Shown here piece after piece: positions 6,307 to 11,503 of a stretch of 11,503 bases of DNA (positions within the stretch are counted from its first letter, which is position 1; every line of letters starts with the position of its first letter). Origin of the DNA: Actinomycetes bacterium. Lineage in GTDB: Bacteria > Actinomycetota > Acidimicrobiia > Acidimicrobiales > RAAP-2. Made by a program: the position numbers and the translations under genes. The stretch covers positions 2,094 through 13,596 of the forward strand of contig JAJYWG010000519.1 in the NCBI GenBank assembly GCA_021791615.1, in the 5' to 3' direction. Below the pieces are notes generated by a model. The model did no database searches, was not told the origin of the DNA, and saw only the letters and a list, made by a program, of their open reading frames with translations.

Positions 6307-6350
6307 GCCGGGTGTTCTCTGAGGAAACGACAGATGAACATTCGGTAAAC
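6307..6350 (-). promoter_or_regulatory. PHO-box-like array: four direct repeat units of 11 bases
   Basis: On the minus strand, four consecutive 11-base units begin with GTTTACC, GTTCATC, GTTTCCT and GAACACC (starting at 6350, 6339, 6328 and 6317). Compared with GTTCACC, the conserved part of Streptomyces PhoP direct-repeat units, they match at 6, 6, 4 and 5 of 7 positions. The 11-base period and orientation toward the phosphate transporter are what PhoB/PhoP-family regulators require. A -10 element is not clear. The second ArsR-type regulator and the receiver-less PhoB-type protein of this operon could both act nearby. Confidence 0.6.
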
Positions 6351-6656
6351 GACCCCGGCTACCTGTGGAAAAGTGCGGGCAGCTGGGCGTGCCTACTACG
6401 TGCTCTGAGATCCTCCGACCCCCCGACCGGGTGGCGCGGTCAGGTTCAGGTCGCGGGTATGGATGCGAAGGCGCCAGGGCGGTTGGAAGAACCCGGGACG
6501 GTTGGTCGACAGCGGGCGACGCGGCTTTGGGGCCTTCCCATCCCATGAACTGGCGGCGTGGTGACCCGGCGCCGGGTCGCATCGCGCCGAACCTCCCTGG
6601 GGTCTTGGAGGCTGTGGCCCGCCCCCGGCTCATGGCCAGCCCTTCCCGAACATCCC
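6351..6656. other. Noncoding stretch between two divergent operons
   Basis: About 300 bases without a convincing gene. Short open frames on both strands give proline/arginine-rich translations with no recognisable motif and no ribosome site. It holds the 16-base palindrome at 6563-6578 and two CGGTTGG copies about 20 bases apart (near 6478-6506). I see no riboswitch fold or tRNA. Its length suggests extra regulatory sites or a decayed sequence. Confidence 0.5.
6563..6578. repeat. Perfect 16-base palindrome
   Basis: GACCCGGCGCCGGGTC reads the same on both strands. It lies about 80 bases upstream of the MerR-type promoter and does not overlap a recognised gene. It may be an operator or a hairpin; function is unknown. 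Confidence 0.6.
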
Positions 6657-6687
6657 TTGACCTTCCAGCTACTGGAAGCCATACCCT
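6657..6687 (+). promoter_or_regulatory. MerR-type promoter/operator of the metal-efflux operon
   Basis: TTGACC (-35, 6657-6662) and TACCCT (-10, 6682-6687) are separated by 19 bases, longer than the usual 17. The spacer is filled by a perfect 7-3-7 dyad, CTTCCAG-CTA-CTGGAAG (6662-6678). An overlong spacer with a dyad is the hallmark of promoters that MerR/CueR/ZntR proteins untwist on metal binding, and the ACCTTCC start of the dyad resembles CueR sites. The metallochaperone ATG follows 32 bases after the -10. The likely regulator is the MerR encoded at 9403-9822. Confidence 0.85.
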
Positions 6688-6719
6688 GGGTTCGGTCGTC
6701 AGAACGTGAGGTGGATGCC

Positions 6720-6923
6720 ATGGAGGAGCTCGTGTTGACCGTTACCGGCATGGACTGTGGGGCGTGCGAGGAGCGCGTCGAGCGGACCGTCGCCAAGCTG
6801 GGCGGGGTGCGTCGGGTCTCCGCCGATCACGCCACGAACCAGGTCAAGGTGGTCGTGGACTCGGGAGATACCGAGGCCGCGGTGCGCGCCGGTATCACCG
6901 CCGCCGGCTTCGAGGTGACGTGA
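6720..6923 (+). CDS. Heavy-metal-associated (HMA) metallochaperone, CopZ-like
   Basis: 67 residues, one ferredoxin-like HMA domain with the metal site GMDCGACEERV (Cys13 and Cys16, with Met11 before them). Such proteins carry Cu(I) or another soft metal through the cytoplasm and hand it to a P1B-type ATPase, here encoded by the next gene. The ATG at 6720 was chosen because GAGGTGG lies five bases upstream and the HMA fold begins at once (ELVLTVTGM). The open frame continues upstream to 6558, but that part would cover the promoter. The stop overlaps the next start (TGATG). First gene of the operon. Copper is the default for MxCxxC proteins; the unusual partner pump leaves silver, zinc or other metals open. 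Confidence 0.9.
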   Translation: MEELVLTVTGMDCGACEERVERTVAKLGGVRRVSADHATNQVKVVVDSGDTEAAVRAGITAAGFEVT

Positions 6924-9406
6924 TGCCGGCCGTCGCTCCGGAGAAGGAGCCAAGGACCGAACCCGACGTCGGGTACTGGGCCGAGGCACTGCCCGGGGGC
7001 GGGGCGAGGTTCCGGGCCAAGATCGGCGGGCTGCACTGCTCGTTGTGCACCGGGACCATCGAGCGGGCTCTCGGCCGCCAGGACGGCGTGGACAAGGTGG
7101 CGGTCAGCTTGACTCACGAGCAGGCGCTGGTCGACTACGACCCGGACCGGGTGCGCCCCGAGACCCTCGTCGCCACGCTGCGCGACATCGGCTACACCAT
7201 CTGGGACCCGCGCAAGACCCGCCCCTTCGAAGAAGAAGAGGCGGCCCTCGTCAAAGAGGGTCGCCGCCTCTACGGCGCGATCGGCGCCAGCCTGGTGGCG
7301 ATCGCTCTGATCGTGAACCTGGCCCACCCCCTCGCCTACGCCATCCCAGTCGTCGTGGGGGCGTTCCTGCTGGGCGCCGGCTACCTGGTGCTGCGAGGCC
7401 AAGGCCGCGGCCTGGCCCTCGGCGGCATCGCCGCGCTGGCCGCGGTCGGAGGGGTCGCCCTGGCGGCCAATGCCACGGGCGCCGTGACCGGGGCCATCCC
7501 CTATCTGGTGGGGGCGATGGCGTTGTCCGTCGTCTTCGGCCTCGCCGCGCACATCGCCTCCATGGCTGCCCAGTCGTTGCGCCGGGGCATCTTGAACCAG
7601 CACGTGATGCTCGAAGCCGGTGCCTTCGCCGGCCTCGCCGGGGGCGTCGTGGGCCTGGCCGCCCGCTACCACGGGTTCCCGACGGCGGCCTTCTTCGCGG
7701 TGGCGGTGCTGGTGGTCAACTACCACATCTTCTCCGAATGGCTGTCGCTGCTGGTCAAGACCCGCAGCTCCCAAGCCGTCAAGGCCCTGTTGGACCTCCA
7801 GCCCGACACCGCCCGGGTGGTCCGCGCCGGGGCCGAGTCCGAGGTGGCACTGTCGGAGGTGGTCGTGGGCGACGCGGTCCGAGTGCGGCCCGGCGAACGG
7901 GTCGCGGTCGACGGGGTGGTCGTGGAGGGTCACTCCAGCGTCGACCAGTCCCTCGTCACCGGTGAGCCCGTCCCGGTGGACGTGGTCGCCGGGGACACCG
8001 TCATCGGTGGCTCGATCAACACCACCGGGACCTTGGTCGTGCAGGTGTCCGCGGTGGGTGACGAATCGTTCCTCGCCCAGGTGGTGCGCTCCGTTGAGGA
8101 CGCCCGTGCCCTCAAGCCGGGCATCTTGCACCTCGTCGACCGGATCTTGGCGGTCTACACCCCGGCTGTGCTGTCGGTCTCGGTGCTGGCCCTGGTCGCC
8201 TGGCTGGTGGGGAGCTGGGCGGTGACCGGTGTCGTCGACGTGGAGCGGGCCGTCTTCGCCGCCCTGTCGGTGCTCGTCATGGGCTATCCGTGCGCGGTGG
8301 GCATCGCCGCACCGCTCTCCATCGTCCGCGGCGCGGGCGAGGCCGCCGACCAGGGGATCATCATGCGCACCGGCGAGGCGTTCCAGGCGTTCCGCCAGGT
8401 CGGCATCGTCGTGTTGGACAAGACCGGCACCCTCACCGAGGGCCGCCCCGCCCTCCGCGAGGTCCTGACCGCTGGTGGAGCCGACGACGAGGAGGTGGTT
8501 GTTCTCGCTGCTGCCGCCGAGGCGTCCTCCGAGCACCCGTTGGCCCGGGCGGTGGTCGACGCCGCCTTGGACCGGGGACTGCGGGTGCCCACCGCCGATG
8601 ACTTCGAGTCGGTGACCGGCCAGGGCGTCGTTGCCCGCGTCGGTGACCGCCGGGTGGTGGTCGGCCGCCCGTCGTTCCTCGAAGCCCACGGCATCGACGC
8701 CGGGCCGCTGACTGAGCGCATGGAGGCCCTTGAAGATGCCGGGCGAACCGTGGTCGCGGTGGGCGCCGGCAGGGTCCTGATCGGCGCGTTGGCCCTCGGT
8801 GACGAGCTCCGCCCCGATGCCGCTGAAGCCATCGCTGCCATCCGCCGGGCGGGTCTGGAGCCAGTGCTGGTCACCGGGGACAACCCACGGGCCGCGGCCC
8901 GGGTGGCCGCCCAGGTCGGCATCGAGACCGTGCACGCCGGTGTGCTCCCCAAAGACAAGGCCGACATCGTCCGGGACCTGCAACGAACCACCAGTGTGGC
9001 CATGGTGGGCGACGGGATCAACGACGCTCCCGCCCTCATGCAAGCCAATGTCGGGGTAGCCATGGGAGGTGGTACCGACATCGCCACGGAGTCGGCCGAC
9101 ATCATCATCATGTCCGACCGGCTGACCTCGGTGCTCGTCGCCCGGGAGATCTCCTCCCGCTCATACCGCAAGACCCGCCAGAACGTCGCGCTCGCCTTCG
9201 CGTTCAACGGGATCGGCATCCCCCTGGCTGCCACCGGCCTGCTCTACCCCGTGTGGGCCATGGCTGCCATGGCCATAAGCGTCACCGCCATCTTCGCCAA
9301 CTCGCTGTGGGGGCGCCCGGCCCTGCTCTTCGATGCCGTGCGCAGCGTCGGGCGCCACCACGAGCCCGAACCGGAGAGGGCGCCCGTAGCCGAGGTCGCG
9401 GCGTGA
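6923..9406 (+). CDS. P1B-type heavy-metal ATPase with YPC in place of CPC
   Basis: 827 residues from the ATG at 6923, with GAGG seven bases upstream. N-terminal HMA domain with HCSLC (Cys39, Cys42). Then come about six hydrophobic segments before the actuator domain (117-275), where four are usual. The actuator has TGEP (346-349). The membrane ion site is YPCAVGIAAP (455-464), and the phosphorylated Asp499 lies in DKTGTLTE. HP at 538-539 and GDGINDAP at 697-704 complete the set, so the enzyme should be active. Against the Cu(I) signature, the spacing is kept but residues change: CPC to YPC, YN to FN (761-762), and MxxSS to MxxSV (783-787). It exports a soft metal from the cytoplasm using ATP; the metal is uncertain. 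The stop overlaps the merR start (GTGA). Confidence 0.93.
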   Translation: MPAVAPEKEPRTEPDVGYWAEALPGGGARFRAKIGGLHCSLCTGTIERALGRQDGVDKVAVSLTHEQALVDYDPDRVRPETLVATLRDIGYTIWDPRKTRPFEEEEAALVKEGRRLYGAIGASLVAIALIVNLAHPLAYAIPVVVGAFLLGAGYLVLRGQGRGLALGGIAALAAVGGVALAANATGAVTGAIPYLVGAMALSVVFGLAAHIASMAAQSLRRGILNQHVMLEAGAFAGLAGGVVGLAARYHGFPTAAFFAVAVLVVNYHIFSEWLSLLVKTRSSQAVKALLDLQPDTARVVRAGAESEVALSEVVVGDAVRVRPGERVAVDGVVVEGHSSVDQSLVTGEPVPVDVVAGDTVIGGSINTTGTLVVQVSAVGDESFLAQVVRSVEDARALKPGILHLVDRILAVYTPAVLSVSVLALVAWLVGSWAVTGVVDVERAVFAALSVLVMGYPCAVGIAAPLSIVRGAGEAADQGIIMRTGEAFQAFRQVGIVVLDKTGTLTEGRPALREVLTAGGADDEEVVVLAAAAEASSEHPLARAVVDAALDRGLRVPTADDFESVTGQGVVARVGDRRVVVGRPSFLEAHGIDAGPLTERMEALEDAGRTVVAVGAGRVLIGALALGDELRPDAAEAIAAIRRAGLEPVLVTGDNPRAAARVAAQVGIETVHAGVLPKDKADIVRDLQRTTSVAMVGDGINDAPALMQANVGVAMGGGTDIATESADIIIMSDRLTSVLVAREISSRSYRKTRQNVALAFAFNGIGIPLAATGLLYPVWAMAAMAISVTAIFANSLWGRPALLFDAVRSVGRHHEPEPERAPVAEVAA

Positions 9407-9822
9407 GGATCGGCCAGATGGCCGACGCCGTCGGGGTCAACCCCAAAACCATCCGCTACTACGAGGACATCGGGCTCCTCCCTGTCCCCGAGCGCACCCC
9501 GGCCGGATACCGGGAATACGCAGACGTCGACATCGACCGTCTGGTCTTCGTGAAGACCGCACGGCGTCTGGGGTTCACCCTGGCCGAGGTGGCCGAGATC
9601 CTGGCCTTCCGCGAACAAGGCGACCGGCCGTGTACCTATGTGCTCGGAGTGCTGGGGCGCCAAGTAGACGACCTGGACCGGCGCATCACCGAGCTACAGG
9701 ACCTCCGGGCCGAGCTGGTGGACCTCAAAGCCCAAGCAGACAGTCTTCCCAGCGAGGACGCCTGCTACTGCACCGTCATCGAGCACGCGGCAGCCATGTC
9801 CACACCTGCAAGGAGGTCATGA
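9403..9822 (+). CDS. MerR-family metal-responsive transcription activator
   Basis: 139 residues from the GTG at 9403, overlapping the ATPase stop by four bases; GAGG lies seven bases upstream. The winged helix is typical: MRIGQMADAVGVNPKTIRYY, then IGLLPVPERTPAGYREY, then VFVKTARRLGFTLAEVAEIL. The dimerisation helix begins near Cys77 (DRPCTYV). A C-terminal metal loop carries Cys121 and Cys123 (ACYCTVIEH). The Cys77-type position and a cysteine in the loop are shared by the CadR/PbrR/ZntR group, while Cu(I) sensors of the CueR type usually lack Cys77, so divalent soft metals should be considered. It probably acts at 6657-6687 and, being the third gene of that operon, activates its own synthesis. 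No separate promoter was seen before it. Confidence 0.92.
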   Translation: MRIGQMADAVGVNPKTIRYYEDIGLLPVPERTPAGYREYADVDIDRLVFVKTARRLGFTLAEVAEILAFREQGDRPCTYVLGVLGRQVDDLDRRITELQDLRAELVDLKAQADSLPSEDACYCTVIEHAAAMSTPARRS

Positions 9823-11075
9823 ACCGCGATGCCTGTGGCCTGCCACCTTGGGCACCGGCACTGATGTCCCCGGTGCAGCAACTCCCCGATTCTCCGGGAG
9901 GTGACACAGCGTCTGTGGCGCCGCGATGGATGCTCCCGGTGCTGTGCTCGGCGGCGTTCTTGGTCTTCGCCCAAGCGTTCATGGTGGCCCCCCTCATCCC
10001 CCGTCTCGCCCAGGTATTCCACTCGACCACGTCGGTGGTCGGGCTAGCCGTGCCCGCCTACCTCGTCCCTTATGGCGTGATGACGCTGGTCTGGGGTCCG
10101 CTGTCGGACCGCATCGGGCGGCGCACCGTGATCTTTGGGTCGCTGGTGCTGTTCATCTTCCTGACCGCAGCCACCGTGTTCGCGTCGAGCGGAGCGGCGT
10201 TCGTGTGGTGGCGGGTCGCTACCGGTGTGGGCGCCAGTGGCGTGGTCCCGATCAGCCTGGCCCTCATCGGTGACCTGGTGCCTTTCGAGCGGCGAGGACG
10301 GGCGCTCGGCTGGCTGTTCGGCGCCATGGCCGGCGGGATCGCCGTCGGCTCGACCGGCGGCGCGCTCGCCGAGCCGGTCATCGGCTGGCAGGGCCTGTTC
10401 GTGACCATCGCCATTCTCGCCACCGCCCTCGGTGCCGCCGGGATGTCGACCCGGGCGATCCCAAGGCTCCCTCGGCCGGCCGAGGCGGCACCGCTGCGAA
10501 CGGTCGCCCGTGGTTACGCCTCGCTGCTCGGCCAAGCACGGGCCCGGCGAACCTACGCCTACGTCCTGATCAATGCCGTCCTGCACTCCGGGGTGTACAC
10601 GTGGCTGGGCCTGTACCTCCACCAACGCTTCGGGCTCGGCCCGACCGGGATCGGGCTTGCGCTGCTCGGCTACGGCGTCCCCGGCTTCGTCCTCGGACCG
10701 CTCATCGGCACCACCGCCGACCGCTACGGCCGAGCCCGTCTCATCCCCCTCGGGGTGGCCATTGGCGCCATCTGCGCGCTCGGCCTCGCCGCGCCAGTAC
10801 CGCTGGTCGCGGCCGCCGTGCTGGTCACGCTGCTCTCGCTCGGCTACGACCTCACCCAGCCCCTCCTCGGGGGGATCGTCACCGCCCTTCCCGTCAATCG
10901 CGGCCAAGCCATGGGATTCAATGTGTTCACCCTCTTCGTCGGGTTCGGGCTCGGCAGCCTGATCTTCCAGGCTGCCCTGGGCTGGGGATTCACCGGCGCG
11001 CTCGGAGCGTTCGGAGCGGGAGCGCTCGTAGCCGCCGTGCTCGCCGTTCCTCTCTTTCGAACCGAGCGCAGGTAA
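9819..11075 (+). CDS. MFS transporter, DHA1-like
   Basis: 418 residues if the ATG at 9819 is used. About twelve membrane segments, with the MFS motif A GPLSDRIGRRTV after the second and a related TADRYGRARL in the second half. Family members are mostly proton-driven exporters of small molecules; the substrate cannot be named. The start is uncertain: ATG 9819 overlaps the merR stop as ATGA, in keeping with the other junctions, but its AGGAGG lies only two bases away. ATG 9864 lacks a ribosome site, and GTG 9915 has GGAGG thirteen bases upstream. The first membrane segment begins after all three. It belongs to the MerR-controlled operon, so a metal-related job such as chelate or metallophore efflux is plausible but unproven. 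Confidence 0.88.
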   Translation: MNRDACGLPPWAPALMSPVQQLPDSPGGDTASVAPRWMLPVLCSAAFLVFAQAFMVAPLIPRLAQVFHSTTSVVGLAVPAYLVPYGVMTLVWGPLSDRIGRRTVIFGSLVLFIFLTAATVFASSGAAFVWWRVATGVGASGVVPISLALIGDLVPFERRGRALGWLFGAMAGGIAVGSTGGALAEPVIGWQGLFVTIAILATALGAAGMSTRAIPRLPRPAEAAPLRTVARGYASLLGQARARRTYAYVLINAVLHSGVYTWLGLYLHQRFGLGPTGIGLALLGYGVPGFVLGPLIGTTADRYGRARLIPLGVAIGAICALGLAAPVPLVAAAVLVTLLSLGYDLTQPLLGGIVTALPVNRGQAMGFNVFTLFVGFGLGSLIFQAALGWGFTGALGAFGAGALVAAVLAVPLFRTERR

Positions 11076-11235
11076 GGCTGAGCGGATCCCAAACGGACGA
11101 CAAGCTCACGCTGTTGCTCAAGTCGTTGGCGTCTCCTGCCGTGGGGTAGGTCGGCCCACGTCGCTCTCGTCCCGGAGGAGTTCCCATCGGGGACCGGCTT
11201 GCCAGTGGGCGCTCGCTGGCTCTGGGGAGTCCTAC

Positions 11236-11503
11236 GTGAGCTTGGTCAGTTCAAAGACCAACGTTTTTGGGCGAGGGTCAGCATCAGCGCCGTCAACCCA
11301 CAGGATGGCCCTATCAAGCACGCCGAGGTTCGATCTCTACGATGCATTCTCGGTGGACGGCTCGAATCCGTGCGAGAAAGAGCAGGTCAGTGCCCTGGCG
11401 GCTGCATTATGCAGGCCCGGCTCGCACGAACTTCACTGCGGCAGAGGCCCCAAGCTCTATGAGGATGCAATGTCACCTCCACCGCATGAGGTCTTCACGT
11501 TTT
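11236..11503 (+). CDS. Possible partial gene running off the right edge
   Basis: This frame has no stop from about 10963 to the end of the window. A GTG at 11236 has GGGGAG six bases upstream; an inner ATG at 11305 is another choice. The translation from that ATG begins MALSSTPRFDLYDAFSVDG and is mixed in composition, unlike the proline/arginine-rich shadow frames. I do not recognise it. The third codon positions are clearly less G/C-rich than in the genes to the left, which would fit a recent acquisition or noncoding DNA. A hairpin with a T-run at 11242-11268 lies inside its first codons and competes with this reading. Confidence 0.33.
   Translation, partial: MSLVSSKTNVFGRGSASAPSTHRMALSSTPRFDLYDAFSVDGSNPCEKEQVSALAAALCRPGSHELHCGRGPKLYEDAMSPPPHEVFTF
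11242..11268 (+). terminator. Possible terminator of the metal-efflux operon
   Basis: TTGGTC (11242-11247), an 8-base loop and GACCAA (11256-11261) are followed by CG and five T residues (11264-11268). The shape is that of an intrinsic terminator, about 165 bases after the MFS stop. The six-pair stem is modest. If a real gene starts at 11236 this call is wrong. Confidence 0.4.
11402..11414. repeat. 13-base near-perfect palindrome
   Basis: CTGCAT-T-ATGCAG is a perfect 6-1-6 dyad in the tail of the window. It lies inside the possible partial gene. No function is assigned. Confidence 0.3.

Noticed and set aside
6312..6548. Short plus-strand open frame of 78 residues
   Set aside because: No ribosome site and no recognisable motif; it begins inside the PHO-like array of the divergent operon.
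4768..6633. A longer 621-residue version of the phosphate transporter
   Set aside because: The extra N-terminal part would cover the PHO-like array and the dyad, has no transporter-like sequence, and the GTG at 6201 has a proper ribosome site.
6827..9043. A 738-residue minus-strand open frame opposite the metal ATPase
   Set aside because: It is a shadow of the ATPase gene: His/Asp/Gly-rich translation, no recognisable motif and no membrane segments, while the plus strand carries every P-type ATPase motif.
11351..11375. T-arm-like GGCTCGAATCC suggesting a tRNA
   Set aside because: One arm pair fails and no D-arm, anticodon arm or acceptor stem can be built around it.
11199..11462. Open frame of 87 residues starting with TTG
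   Set aside because: No ribosome site and an irregular composition; the neighbouring frame, open to the window end with a GGGGAG site, is the better candidate.

Overview
This is high-GC DNA with strongly G/C-ending codons, frequent GTG starts, clear AGGAGG-type ribosome sites and many 1- to 4-base gene overlaps. Together with a mycothiol-type arsenate reductase, a Corynebacterium-type ArsR and 11-base PHO-box direct repeats, this points to an actinobacterium. It reads as a metal and metalloid resistance island beside a recombinase gene. No rRNA, tRNA or CRISPR was found.

Layout: (1) 1-1298, the 3' part of a tyrosine recombinase with an unusual tail of helix-turn-helix modules. (2) 1416-3889, an arsenic locus: a minus-strand operon arsI-acr3-arsC, divergent from arsR, with a promoter and candidate operator between them. 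(3) 3904-4013, an 87-base miniature element with perfect 10-base inverted ends, bracketed by 11-base direct repeats. (4) 4056-6201, a minus-strand operon encoding a Pho84-type phosphate:H+ symporter, a PhoB/RegX3-type DNA-binding domain without a receiver, and a second ArsR-family repressor. A four-unit, 11-base-period PHO-box-like array lies upstream. (5) 6202-6719, a divergent noncoding region ending in a textbook MerR-type promoter (19-base spacer around a 7-3-7 dyad). (6) 6720-11075, a translationally coupled operon: small HMA metallochaperone, P1B-type ATPase with YPC instead of CPC, MerR regulator, MFS transporter. (7) 11076-11503, a lower-GC3 tail with a possible gene running off the window.

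How the parts may work together: ArsC reduces arsenate, Acr3 expels arsenite, ArsI breaks the carbon-arsenic bond of trivalent organoarsenicals, and ArsR reports As(III). The operon at 4056-6201 is the most intriguing unit. It joins phosphate uptake, which is also the usual route of arsenate entry, to a phosphate-type and an arsenic-type DNA-binding protein. This suggests a phosphate/arsenate cross-control module. That is inference from gene content, binding residues and the upstream repeat array. The last operon looks like a self-regulated soft-metal efflux system whose metal cannot be fixed from the sequence.
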